A DNA stretch of 37,519 nucleotides from Nafulsella turpanensis ZLM-10 (GTDB taxonomy: Bacteria; Bacteroidota; Bacteroidia; Cytophagales; Cyclobacteriaceae). The DNA lies in the NCBI RefSeq assembly GCF_000346615.1, contig NZ_ANNU01000066.1, positions 1-37,519 of the forward strand, in the 5' to 3' direction. The notes below the pieces were generated by a model that saw only the letters and a list, made by a program, of their open reading frames with translations, was not told the origin of the DNA and did not search any database. Each line of letters opens with the position of its first letter. The first letter of the stretch is position 1. The position numbers were made by a program, and so were the translations under genes. Shown here one piece after another: positions 12,501 through 18,817 of this stretch.

Positions 12501-12935
12501 CTCTTCCCGGGCCAGCAGTATGTTTCAGAAGAGGACACCGTGCAGTACAACCCGATTGAAGCTACTTTCGAACATACTTATGAAGGTTTGCCTGCAGGTG
12601 TTTACGAACTGTACGTGAGCGATGCCAATGGCTGTACGTTCTTTATCCAGGATACCATTGCACACGATGAGAGCCTCTTTATACCGAATGTAATTACTCC
12701 TAATAATGACGGCTATAACGAAGTATTCTATGTTCGGAATATCCCGCCAAGCGGTACGAGGCTGATTATTACGAACCGTTGGGGTAAGGTGGTATACAGT
12801 ACTAAAAATTACCAGAACGACTGGACCGGTAGCGATATGGAAGATGGAGTTTATTACTACCATCTGCTGGTCGCGGGTGGGGAAGGAACAGAAATGAAAG
12901 GTTGGGTAGAAATAAGGCGGGGAACCCGACCTTAA
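3522..12935 (+). CDS. Giant T9SS-secreted multi-Ig/FN3/SprB adhesin-like protein
   Basis: A 3137-residue predicted cell-surface or secreted protein. Residues 1-24 are a signal peptide (cleavage after FSQ). Residues 457-610 hold two tandem modules with GGTPAGGxYSG; about 620-1140 are Ig-like modules with a Cys near each end and a TYxWFxN core. Residues 1144-1327 resemble two fibronectin type III domains, and about 1330-1567 hold three SprB repeats (SCFGDSTG, SCPSDSTG). After 1567, PKD/Ig-like NLGPD blocks alternate. A GGGGG linker (near 2475) precedes more SprB-like modules. Residues 3053-3137 form a gliding-motility-associated C-terminal domain (CHU_C/TIGR04131 type: FIPNVITPNNDGYNEVF, then NRWGKVVYS and GWVEIRRG), which directs export by the type IX system. 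No catalytic domain was recognised, so an adhesive or matrix role is inferred. The reading frame is intact throughout, and a strong terminator follows. Confidence 0.93.
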   Translation: MKHFYFKNFFTLIFILTGFTAFSQVPVFEINNIKHPCDGQSNGSFEVLVTAGAPEFSLYVFGSRNGQAINGVPITQGEPFVVDQMNPGNILVVVSNSAGQASSNNVSLVATSAVSIDDYVLTHNTCQDETPSGGISLSVSGGTGNYSYSFDGGNTFVSLPIRNLAGGEYTLTVFDEGTSCSDEITFTIDDQLSLTTINPAPLCSDEGLIDLTAYATPSVNGGEFTFTGEGVSGNNFDPSAVVFDEGSASSSVSVNVFYEVNGCSTTETIVITVNEVPNPPTPAAVISPVCEDTDAPVVTLEGENILIYSDAALTTQVGSGNTFDPESDPAFSTATGGIAFTYYATQQLNGCTSEAFPFHIPVIENPEAVFATNALEVCQNEDAALRVNLSGVAPYELTYEANGEETTVTGINEDFYLISFDSLQANVSVKLINIKGSTGCEQALSETATITVNALPAVTLAAFSDVCDKDPAFALSGGTPAGGTYSGKGVDSSTGWFNPADAGEGDHIITYTYTDANGCTNFAESTLTVNPLPEVTLAGFADVCAEDKPFELSGGTPAGGVYSGPGVVDSLGTYFFKPFAVEAGTHSITYTYTVDSSSCENSAQNTITVNPMRAPVLNLKVSETEVCAGNSVTFSADVTDGGTNPTYNWYLNGELVADNNTDTYTFEPKDGDEVYLEFTQGTLDCGTGETVLSPVQAITVNEQPTASIAEDATICEGGDATLTLNFTGTAPFSVQYSNGTDTLTLASAIASMELTVSPAVTTTYTIISVADEKCSRTVAGESATITVNESSIPLVNITPVSAEVCQGAEVNFTASATNAGTDATYTWFVNELAVLSGINETAYTYSPADGDTVYVQLTQGTIECGTGETVNSNKAGIKVESAPDVTFTGPATVCLAEVPVSYSPTVAGGTFSSSVAGVISAEGNFSPDTAGLYTIYYSITSTLGCSSIDSMSVQVNPVDAVSVELSVDQAEACGTTNEFVFNASITNGGDNPGIRWFIDGVEQKGETEATFTVANPPSDSVYNVSVAVTQDNSTMLCGNGATVTDNESITVYQSPVATLSTTDATTICKGESISLQFNFSGTAPFELAYTNGTDTTSLSGITENILSVSVQPSEGQVYRVVSFADASSCTTSFSGEVNVSVNDVPAGVPANLQATTIACSEISVGWDGTVNSQAYQIRWSADPAFESGVGSDTVSVTTATISGLSGGATYYIEVTALNACGAAENSAVTNVTLPETVAAPENITITEENCDGFTVAWNKVAGAESYALDLATDAAFENFVEGYNAFSTTDTTELVNGLEPVNYYLRLRSIDSCGISQNSVVVQIDLSKYVMDSLSASITSVKCADDSTGSISALVAYYNELAVEADETTFTFLWNTGATTSRIDNQPAGEYWVEVTNVAGCSIRDTFEITQPQPIVLEVNQEDVSCFGDSTGTATVSISGGVEDYSIVWTNSNAEVLATDTSHIYQLAAGKYFVNVTDANSCVARDSVTITQPEQLILTVDNIQNVSCPSDSTGSISVSVAGGAGSYRYVWHTLSVAEDQFTVSNLPAGNYPLTVYDALNCSISDTLQISSTHPPVVVNLGPDRCETESAVLDAGFDIADYAISWSTGETTQTITVTESGSYAVEVSSRSSGCVGTDTVNINIGEPIAASVEIDLLEDESCSGTEFVVVANAQNAGAAPDYQWYLNTKRVGVNSDTLRLTNFAEGDTIHVVVQPDVSSSCVAAENAGDTLIISTPWLQAPVIEAAQLEVCGEETISVVAEGENIRWYLNAISEETFLQQGNTLSYTTAEVADTIYLLATQQLGSCNPGRADTLEVIIRSTVAPVIPEDITRCGNEPLPVIVAEGENIRWYADAAQSLFINEGSTLELTALTGSDRITTDTTFYASQTINGCTSLVDSVTITTLATPVVNLGPDIVRCSPAEVVLNAGYNPADGYFIEWINTGATTQTDTVSQTGNYRVRVTHIESGCSAEDEVVVTISEEISSRVDINALSEINCGTESLQLEAGVVNNGENPTYTWFLNGTLLEGETGAVLTLSNYADQDSVSVSVNVDLECATENPVSNYFNIEMPELAPVTLSSTAETVCIGEANPEFTASNMLEGSVIRWYKGAVHADSLVAEGTSTYTPEVSEAGTYTYLVTQTTERCGTSEAASMDLTINGDADCAPACDFTPTASIEILPGTVLCEDITTISLRADTVEVGPNASYTWFYEGTEIGTGITFDYSRAEGFTDGAEVSLLVNINDEANACNGVETIEQSVALSISSQVQATLSINPVDPVCLSSEGQVTFNATGTYIDWRAQGLVTNLSWYLDGVLMQTATLEPESSEAALSFSIAISELTENSRLELMAELDESLACVLAPGTAEYQIPVAEALAPSVSLNSSAGADGVCPDTSINFTAVATNAGEEPVYTWYVQKEGEVAVEMQSGLSNAYTHNNPAANAQVWVTITTDAETNLCFSAKEATSTAYTIVIKSEEDCADGGGGGEFNCNAFSIELLQKDEPSCGENNGYLKYAVSGGVSPYTVRYTFTETSIPEVLHGDVVEVDIENIPANTYGSLSIVDAAGNSCSLDSISLPMAPRISATLTKAANGDVTCHGEEMGKARLEITGGNEPFQYKISEEEGWVTVPGRLLDFNNLPAGLNTVLVRDNEGDECMTSATVEIMSLYPPLEIVSFDTEDANCNDDMGKIWINEIEGGNGGPYRIKLQNEQSFRDFDPSVPFEGLIRGQYNVVVTDGTCEITREIRVGSPGLIAIDYELIPYDCENPGLKAGLYASINPDLTEVEGEFEASISKRNETGEYVVVPGLEAIRFTQGELYQYGMENGTYSIEVRNVDRKGCPENISGIVIEDSEMPSAITFTHTPEHIYCVDAVGGVTVTELSGARNAAYIISIYQNDRLVRERTIENAEYVVNNGKEGVYRISDLPAGIYRMMVSQEQGGCEGIETSEPVAFRIEENPSMLYAEVVEKTKSFPERGSAKLKLAVQTNSGQEPYLSSIYLVEPLFPGQQYVSEEDTVQYNPIEATFEHTYEGLPAGVYELYVSDANGCTFFIQDTIAHDESLFIPNVITPNNDGYNEVFYVRNIPPSGTRLIITNRWGKVVYSTKNYQNDWTGSDMEDGVYYYHLLVAGGEGTEMKGWVEIRRGTRP

Positions 12936-12952
12936 GCAGCCATAAATTTTAG

Positions 12953-12985
12953 AAGCTGTGCGGTTTATCTGCACAGCTTTTTTTT
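12953..12985 (+). terminator. Intrinsic terminator of the adhesin operon
   Basis: A 9-bp perfect stem (12953-12961 AAGCTGTGC with 12971-12979 GCACAGCTT, 9-nt loop) runs directly into a T-tract ending at 12985. It lies 17 bp after the adhesin stop codon. Confidence 0.9.
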
Positions 12986-13089
12986 CAGGATGTTTATGAT
13001 TATATTAAGGTAAGTATCCTGGTGTTAAAAAATTGAAGCTGGAATAGCCGTAGGTAGCCAGAAATACTATATGGGAAAAACATCTGGAA

Positions 13090-13722
13090 ATGGAAAATGA
13101 CAGAATGCAAATGGAGCAGGCTCACCAGAAGGAGCTGACTATAGGAGCAGTGGAAGCAAATTTATACGCTCTTCTTTTTGTTCTTCCGATTCTGCTGTTG
13201 TTTGGTTTGCCTTATGTCCTTATCTGGCATGAAAAGTTTAGTCTCTCTAACTTTACTGCTTTTATGGATGCCTGGTCGGAATGGCTGTTACTGAGTCCGC
13301 TCATGATTATCCTTATAATGGCCGTTGGGGTGGTCCTGCATGAGCTTATCCACGGCATCACCTGGTCCCTTTTCTGTAAAAACGGCCATCGTTCTATCCG
13401 TTATGGAGTAATGTGGGAATTCCTGACCCCCTACTGCCATTGCAAAGAGCCGCTGGCTCTTCGTCCTTACCTCCTGGGAGCAGTTATGCCCGCTGTGCTA
13501 CTGGGATTTGCTCCTTCTGTTTACGGCATTATCAGCGGGAGTTTAGGCTGGCTGCTTTTTGGCCTTACCTTTACCCTTGCGGCCGGTGGCGATTTTATTA
13601 TGATTTGGATGCTTCGGAAAGAATCAAAGGAAAGCTTTGTACAGGACCATCCTGTTAAAATTGGCTGCATTGTGTATGCCGCTAATGAGCAGAAGTATGA
13701 GAAGTCTCCTGTAAAGGCATAA
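13090..13722 (+). CDS. DUF3267-family membrane metalloprotease-like protein
   Basis: A 210-residue integral membrane protein with a zincin signature HELIHG at residues 84-89 (His84, Glu85, His88) inside a hydrophobic segment. A GGDFIM motif in the last membrane helix offers an acidic third metal ligand. This layout matches DUF3267 putative zinc peptidases, which resemble site-2-type membrane proteases. Hydrophobic stretches lie near residues 25-46, 66-90, about 130-150 and 155-180. The substrate is unknown. The gene stands alone on the plus strand and converges with the fatty acid transporter gene, whose stop is 16 bp away. No promoter box matching the phylum consensus was found upstream. Confidence 0.8.
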   Translation: MENDRMQMEQAHQKELTIGAVEANLYALLFVLPILLLFGLPYVLIWHEKFSLSNFTAFMDAWSEWLLLSPLMIILIMAVGVVLHELIHGITWSLFCKNGHRSIRYGVMWEFLTPYCHCKEPLALRPYLLGAVMPAVLLGFAPSVYGIISGSLGWLLFGLTFTLAAGGDFIMIWMLRKESKESFVQDHPVKIGCIVYAANEQKYEKSPVKA

Positions 13723-13738
13723 GAAGTTAATTAGCCAC

Positions 13739-15067
13739 TTAAAAAAGCCAAAGGCAGAGCAGGTAAATAGAGCCTCCCAAAAGCATAATAAGGCTGCTGT
13801 AAGGCAGAATATCCCGCGCATCGAGCCTGGTAAAGCCCAGGAGAGGAAGAGCCCAGAAGGGTTGCAGCATGTTAGTGAGTCCATCGCCATAAGCCAGGGC
13901 CATAATTACCTTGCTGGCAGGTACACCCAGGGCATCTGCCGCCTGTACCACCACCGGGCCCTGTACTGCCCATTGTCCTCCACCACTCGGAACAAATATA
14001 TTCACCAGGCCGGCACTGAAAAAGGTGAAGATGGGAAGGGTATCTGGTGTGGAGAAGGAAACGAAGATTCCGGAGAAGGCTGTAATTAGCCCTGAGTACT
14101 TCATTATACCCATAATGCCAGCATACAACGGAAACTGGATAATGATGCCTGAGGCGCCGGCAACCGCCTCCTGTACAGCCCACAGGAAGCGGGCAACGGA
14201 ACCATGGAGCAGCAGTCCGAGCCCAAAAAGTAAAAAATTAATAAAGTTAAGGTCCAGGAATCCTAAAGGATTACGACCCTCTGCCGACCAGGCAGTATAA
14301 AAAGTCAGAATTAATATAGCACCTCCCAAAAGCCAAGCAAGGTAAGGCTGTTGGTCTACTTTTTCGGCAGGGGTGTGGGCGCTGAAAGAGATATTGCCGG
14401 AGTCTTCTCCGGAAAATTCCGGAAATTGCCCCGGGCCTGATTTTTTGCCTACCCAATACAAAACTGCGGGAATAAGTGAAAGGAGCAGGAGAAAAGCCAC
14501 CATATTCAGGGGCGAAAGCAGGGTTTCACTAATGGGAATTTGCCCGATGAGGGCTGCCAGGAAGTGTTCCTCCTCGGCTACTACCAAAGGGGCAGAACCT
14601 GAAAAACCGCCATGCCAAACCATCATGCCACTGTAGCCTGCTGCAGCCACCAAAGGGTAATTAATGGATATACCCTCCGCTTTTGCTCTTTCTCCTATTT
14701 TACGGGCCAGAATAGCGCCAAAAATAAGGCAAAGCCCCCAGTTGATAAAGCCGACGAACATTGCGGCAAAACCTGCTAATGCGGCTGCCCGGCCGCTGCT
14801 GCTGGCATAGCCTGTCAGGAGACGAATAGCTCTTTGTGCGGCAGGCGTTAGGGCCAGGGCATGGCCCAGCACCAGAATGAGCACCATTTGCATGGAAAAA
14901 GCCAGCAGTTCCCAAAAACCTTCGTACCAGTACCCCAATACTTCCATTGGGCCACTCAGGGTAAAAATCAGGCAAATCGCAAAAGCCAGTACCATAAGAA
15001 TGGTGGCGATGCTAAAGGGCGATGGCAGGTAGTTGTGGACAAAACGAACGTACCAGTTGGCGTGCAT
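13739..15067 (-). CDS. Short-chain fatty acid transporter (AtoE family)
   Basis: A 442-residue polytopic inner-membrane protein matching the short-chain fatty acid transporter family (AtoE, SCFA_trans). Many hydrophobic helices span the whole length, and the conserved-looking segments INWGLCLIFGAILARKIG, GYSGMMVWHGGFSGSAPL and PSGGGQWAVQGPVV are present. It would import short-chain fatty acids or acetoacetate. The length is normal for the family. It starts 4 bp after the stop of the acyl-CoA reductase gene, so the two almost certainly form an operon in the order reductase then transporter. The pairing suggests uptake and handling of acyl groups, which is an inference. No terminator is seen before the convergent DUF3267 gene. 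Confidence 0.88.
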   Translation of the reverse strand: MHANWYVRFVHNYLPSPFSIATILMVLAFAICLIFTLSGPMEVLGYWYEGFWELLAFSMQMVLILVLGHALALTPAAQRAIRLLTGYASSSGRAAALAGFAAMFVGFINWGLCLIFGAILARKIGERAKAEGISINYPLVAAAGYSGMMVWHGGFSGSAPLVVAEEEHFLAALIGQIPISETLLSPLNMVAFLLLLSLIPAVLYWVGKKSGPGQFPEFSGEDSGNISFSAHTPAEKVDQQPYLAWLLGGAILILTFYTAWSAEGRNPLGFLDLNFINFLLFGLGLLLHGSVARFLWAVQEAVAGASGIIIQFPLYAGIMGIMKYSGLITAFSGIFVSFSTPDTLPIFTFFSAGLVNIFVPSGGGQWAVQGPVVVQAADALGVPASKVIMALAYGDGLTNMLQPFWALPLLGFTRLDARDILPYSSLIMLLGGSIYLLCLWLF

Positions 15068-15071
15068 GGGC

Positions 15072-16079
15072 TTATAGTTGAGTTAAAAACTCCAGCGTAT
15101 CTACTCCGTCAGCATAATCCCACAGTTCGGGTTCCTGTGCTGTTCCAAAGTTGATTTGCCCGTCTTCATGTCCTACAACACATTGTATTTTAGCCGCCTG
15201 TGAATTCAGCTTTTCCTGTAATTCTTCTTTACTGCTGTAGTGCTCATAATACACTACTGATATTGGAGATACAAACGCCTGGTCTTCCTTTAGCATTAAA
15301 AAGCCATTGTCGAGGTGGGCAACCCTGTTTACCAGGTAAATTGATTTATTGTAGTCGTAATTATTAACATATTTATGGTGGTTCCTCAAGCTGTTATAAG
15401 GCTCCAGTGCATCGAGCAGGGGAGAGAAATTATAATTTTCCGGTACAAAAAGCTTGCTCACATTTCGGCAGCCCAGGCCAAAGTACTGGGTAATGTCCAG
15501 TCCTAGCCGAAAGAGTTCATCAGTACTTTCGCTGCCATCTAGAACCGCACAGGAACTGCGGTTCTTGCGGATAATGTGCGGCAGCTTACTGAAGTAATAT
15601 TCAAAATAGCGCGAGGAGTTATCGCTGCCGGTGGCAATCATGGCATCCATGCCTGTGAGCTTATCTGCAAAATTGATTTGCTTACGAAAGGCCGGTTCAA
15701 TTTCGCATAGTTCATTCGCCAGGAAGGGCAGGAGGGCCGGGTCCTGAGAGCTTAACTTCGCATAAAGAATATGGCCAGTTACTAACACCGACAGAAAATC
15801 ATGAAAGCCAACCAGGGGAATGTTCCCCGCCATTACCACCCCAACTTTTTTAGGGGCAGGATTTTCGTCAGGCAGATCGTACCGGCTGAGCCACTGCTTA
15901 AGCTTTTCCTCATCAAGGTACCGGCTAATACCATCAAGGGCCAAAAGCACATTTTCTCTGGTAAACCAGCTATTATGGGCAGCTGCTTTATAATACAGTT
16001 GTTCTTTTTCTTCGTCTGAAAAGTTACGGACCAGCTGGCCTAATGCTGCCAGTGCAGCAATACGGTTTGAGAGTGTCAT
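15072..16079 (-). CDS. LuxC-type acyl-CoA reductase
   Basis: Member of the LuxC acyl-CoA reductase family, which reduces acyl-CoA to aldehyde with NADPH through a cysteine thioester. The probable nucleophile is the Cys in FGLGCRNVSKLFVP (about residue 204 of this 335-residue form). GVVMAGNIPLVGFHDFLSVLVTGH matches the family's nucleotide-binding region. An in-frame ATG at 16163 would add 28 residues, but a TATTTTTG promoter box at 16177-16170 puts the transcription start at about that ATG. The start at 16079 (MTLSNRIAALAALG) with an 80-nt leader is therefore preferred. There is no luminescence (luxAB) or luxD/E context, so the physiological substrate is unknown. The gene is divergent from the ferredoxin and co-transcribed with the SCFA transporter. 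Confidence 0.88.
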   Translation of the reverse strand: MTLSNRIAALAALGQLVRNFSDEEKEQLYYKAAAHNSWFTRENVLLALDGISRYLDEEKLKQWLSRYDLPDENPAPKKVGVVMAGNIPLVGFHDFLSVLVTGHILYAKLSSQDPALLPFLANELCEIEPAFRKQINFADKLTGMDAMIATGSDNSSRYFEYYFSKLPHIIRKNRSSCAVLDGSESTDELFRLGLDITQYFGLGCRNVSKLFVPENYNFSPLLDALEPYNSLRNHHKYVNNYDYNKSIYLVNRVAHLDNGFLMLKEDQAFVSPISVVYYEHYSSKEELQEKLNSQAAKIQCVVGHEDGQINFGTAQEPELWDYADGVDTLEFLTQL

Positions 16080-16169
16080 GATTATTCGTCTGTTATTAAA
16101 AAGTGGCTGCTTGGTAGCAGCTCTCTTTTGCACCAGAATTGTATTTTTCGGCTCTGGCTGCATGATTTA

Positions 16170-16190
16170 CAAAAATACTGATTATTTTTG
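16170..16190. promoter_or_regulatory. Back-to-back -7 boxes forming an inverted repeat
   Basis: TATTTTTG on the minus strand (16177-16170) and TATTTTTG on the plus strand (16183-16190) are both perfect matches to TAnnTTTG. They are separated by 5 bp (CTGAT), making an 8+5+8 perfect inverted repeat. The left one would drive the LuxC-type reductase/transporter operon and the right one the ferredoxin, each with a leader of roughly 80-90 nt. No -33 element at the usual spacing was recognised on either side. Confidence 0.6.
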
Positions 16191-16252
16191 TGAAGATTTT
16201 TACAGGCAAACATAAACCATTTGGCTTTGTTTAGTTGGAAAATCAAATCTAA

Positions 16253-16630
<378 letters not shown>

Positions 16631-16674
16631 GGAAAGATAGAAGATTACAGTCAATAGATAAAGGATTATAAAAG

Positions 16675-16714
16675 CAAAACAGGCTGCACCGGAAGGACAG
16701 CCTGTTTTGTTTTT
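16675..16714 (+). terminator. Intrinsic terminator after ferredoxin
   Basis: A 12-bp perfect stem (16675-16686 CAAAACAGGCTG with 16698-16709 CAGCCTGTTTTG, 11-nt loop) is followed by five T residues. The A-rich left arm may let it work weakly on the minus strand too. Confidence 0.88.
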
Positions 16715-16715
16715 A

Positions 16716-16771
16716 AGATTGGTGATTGGTTGGTAGAAAAAGTTAAGTCTCCGTTCTCACCTCTCCAGTCC
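16716..16771. repeat. Degenerate 7-bp-period array near DUF58 stop
   Basis: Eight consecutive heptamers can be read in one phase. The first two are AGATTGG and TGATTGG. The last four end in TCT/TCC (TAAGTCT, CCGTTCT, then CACCTCT, CCAGTCC). The array ends about 10 bp beyond the 3' end of the minus-strand DUF58 gene. It resembles arrays at four other gene ends in this window. Confidence 0.5.
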
Positions 16772-16781
16772 CATAATTATT

Positions 16782-17687
16782 TCACCGCATCTTTCCCCGT
16801 TTACTTAAATAGGTACTGAGGACCTTCTGATAGTCCTGCTCAATATTGGCCTCCACAAAATCAATTTTTAGCTGCATACAACGAAGCTTTAGCTCCTGGT
16901 AGTACTGCTGCATATTTTTCTGGTACTGCTCACGAATCTGGGCCGGATTCAGTTTAATTTCCTGCCTGCTTTCCACATCAATAAAACGATACGGGCGGTC
17001 TTCAAATGCCAGGTTTAGCTCAGTCGGCTGGTGGGTAACATGGAAGACCAGCGCCTCGTGCTTATTGTGGCGAAGGTGCTGCAGGGCAGAGAATATATCA
17101 TCTATCGCCTCCTCCTGGCTAAACATATCGGAAAACAGAATGACCAGTGAGCGTTTATGGATTTTTTCAGCTATCCGGTGAATGACCTCTGCTACTTTGG
17201 TTTGTTGTCCGGAGGGGTTTTGCCGGAGCATCTGCTGCATATGGGAAAACAGTTTTTGCAGGTGCGTGGGAGTGGATTTTACCTCACTGGCAAATTCTAC
17301 CTTATCTGAAAAAACCGTAAGGCCGACCGCATCGCGCTGCCGCTGGAGCAGGTAAGCAAGTGAGGCGGCACATAAAATGCTGAAAGATATTTTTCCTTTC
17401 CCCTCCTGAGGGTAGTACATAGAGGAGGAGTTGTCGATTAGCAACTGACAGCGGAGGTTGGTTTCCTCTTCATAGCGTTTGGTATAGAGGCGGTTTGTGC
17501 GGGCATATACCTTCCAGTCGATATGGCGGGTGCTTTCGCCGGCATTAAAGAGGCGGTGTTCTGCAAACTCAACCGAAAAGCCGTGGTAGGGCGATTTATG
17601 GAGGCCGGTAATAAAACCTTCTACCAGTTGCCGGGCCAGAAGCTCCAGATTTGCGGTTTGGCGGATGCTTTCCAGGTCTATGGTCAT
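16782..17687 (-). CDS. DUF58 / vWA-domain protein
   Basis: A 301-residue cytosolic protein of the DUF58 family. The family hallmark STRHIDWKVYARTNRLYTKRY is at residues 52-71. It is followed by a vWA-like metal-ion-dependent adhesion site Asp85-x-Ser87-x-Ser89 (IDNSSSMYY). DUF58 proteins usually work with a MoxR AAA+ ATPase and membrane vWA (BatA/BatB-type) partners as a chaperone-like system. None of these is adjacent here, so the partners must lie elsewhere or be absent. The length is normal. Downstream lies the terminator and heptamer array shared with the convergent ferredoxin. Confidence 0.88.
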   Translation of the reverse strand: MTIDLESIRQTANLELLARQLVEGFITGLHKSPYHGFSVEFAEHRLFNAGESTRHIDWKVYARTNRLYTKRYEEETNLRCQLLIDNSSSMYYPQEGKGKISFSILCAASLAYLLQRQRDAVGLTVFSDKVEFASEVKSTPTHLQKLFSHMQQMLRQNPSGQQTKVAEVIHRIAEKIHKRSLVILFSDMFSQEEAIDDIFSALQHLRHNKHEALVFHVTHQPTELNLAFEDRPYRFIDVESRQEIKLNPAQIREQYQKNMQQYYQELKLRCMQLKIDFVEANIEQDYQKVLSTYLSKRGKMR

Positions 17688-17843
17688 GGAGGATAATTAA
17701 AAATTATGAACTAAAAATCCAGAAGGTGGAAGAGGGAATCTGAAACAGGAGATAAACATGAGCATAACCTGGTTTGTGTAATCCGGCGGAAGCGTAAACC
17801 TTCTATTTTAATACTCTTCCTGGTTCTCACATTCCCGACTTCA
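17688..17843. other. Intergenic spacer, DUF58 to RlpA
   Basis: No gene fits. The part nearest the RlpA stop (about 17811-17843) has TTC triplets spaced 7, 8 and 8 bp apart. This is a weaker version of the 7-bp-period arrays seen at other 3' ends in the window. No intrinsic terminator or consensus promoter box was found. Confidence 0.35.
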
Positions 17844-18293
17844 CTACTCCACTTCTTCGAGCCTTACTTTTGTAGTGCCTCGGTCAATAAAGCCCAGTTC
17901 ATGTGCAGCTGCCTTCGAAAGGTCGATAATCCGCTTTTGATGAAAAGGGCCCCTGTCATTAATCGTAACGACTACACTTTTATTGTTGCGCAGATTTGTT
18001 ACCTTTACCCGCGTACCGAAAGGTAAGGTTTTGTGGGCAGCGGTAAAAGCGGATGAATCATAAAGTTCGCCGCTGGCAGTAGGCTTACCCTGGAAGCTGT
18101 TGGCATAAAAAGAAGCCCGCCCTTCCTGTGGGAGAATCTTATCTTGTTTCTCCTCAATGGGGTTGGACGTCTTCTCAAAAACCAGTGGTTCTGTAGAAAA
18201 TGTATCTGCACCGTTAGCATTTTCTTCTTCGGACGGGCCGCAGGAAGCGCTAAACAGGAGCGGTATAACGATGAGTAACAGTAGCTTATTCAT
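17844..18293 (-). CDS. RlpA-like septal ring lipoprotein
   Basis: A 149-residue predicted lipoprotein. The N-terminus [18 protein letters not shown] gives a signal peptide ending at Cys18, followed by an acidic linker. The C-terminal 90 residues are an RlpA-type double-psi beta-barrel: [19 protein letters not shown], then [17 protein letters not shown] and the conserved NDRGPF[11 protein letters not shown]. In characterised members this domain is a lytic transglycosylase that acts on denuded peptidoglycan at the septum. No SPOR domain is present, so septal targeting is not shown. The gene is divergent from the PUR-like gene. Confidence 0.9.
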   Translation of the reverse strand: MNKLLLLIVIPLLFSASCGPSEEENANGADTFSTEPLVFEKTSNPIEEKQDKILPQEGRASFYANSFQGKPTASGELYDSSAFTAAHKTLPFGTRVKVTNLRNNKSVVVTINDRGPFHQKRIIDLSKAAAHELGFIDRGTTKVRLEEVE

Positions 18294-18420
18294 TTTGTTG
18301 GAATATTTTTTTTAGTTTTGTTTCGTGATAATTTATTTATCCATATCTTTAAAACGAAATTATATCAATTATTTCCTTTAAATTCTTATAATTTTAGGTT
18401 TTCATATAAAATAATGTATC

Positions 18421-18756
18421 GTGGAAGAGAATAAGGAAACAGAAAAGGCAGAAATCTATAGCCAAAGAGTTAGAGCTGGTAAACGCACTTATTTTTTCGA
18501 TGTTAAGTCTACCCGTTCCAATGACTACTACCTAACCATTACGGAAAGCAAGCGGCGCTTAAAGGACGATGGCTATGTGTATGAGAAACATAAAATCTTT
18601 CTGTATAAGGAAGATTTCGAAAAGTTTCTCGAAGCCTTAAAAGATTCGGTTGACCATGTGAAAACCGAGTTGATGCCGGAATACGACTTTTCACAATACA
18701 ACAACAAAGAAGAAGACGAAGGGGCCGAGCTGGATACCGATCTTAGCTGGGACTAA
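18421..18756 (+). CDS. DUF3276 PUR-like nucleic-acid-binding protein
   Basis: A 111-residue protein of the DUF3276 family, which has the PUR fold and binds single-stranded DNA/RNA (Borrelia BpuR is a studied relative). The core is residues 12-85: IYSQRVRAGKRTYFFDVK, then DYYLTITESKR and HKIFLYKEDFEKFLEAL. The tail is strongly acidic (KEEDEGAELDTDLSWD). The start is GTG at 18421: the in-frame codon at 18412 is a stop and no ATG lies between. A TAGTTTTG box at 18313-18320 could be its -7 element with a leader of about 95 nt, but -33 spacing is poor. A terminator separates it from the next gene. Confidence 0.88.
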   Translation: MEENKETEKAEIYSQRVRAGKRTYFFDVKSTRSNDYYLTITESKRRLKDDGYVYEKHKIFLYKEDFEKFLEALKDSVDHVKTELMPEYDFSQYNNKEEDEGAELDTDLSWD

Positions 18757-18777
18757 CCCCTCATAATATTTAACCGG

Positions 18778-18807
18778 AAGCCCTTGTATTTGTACGAGGG
18801 CTTTTCT
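18778..18807 (+). terminator. Intrinsic terminator after DUF3276 gene
   Basis: An 11-bp stem with one G-T wobble (18778-18788 AAGCCCTTGTA with 18793-18803 TACGAGGGCTT, loop TTTG) is followed by a short interrupted T-tract. It lies only about 10 bp before the next start codon, so partial read-through into the permease gene is possible. Confidence 0.7.
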
Positions 18808-18817
18808 TATTTGGTGT

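Noticed and set aside
16080-16163. Longer start for the LuxC-type reductase
   Set aside because: The ATG at 16163 lies about where transcription would begin from the TATTTTTG box at 16177-16170. The extra 28 residues have no family match.
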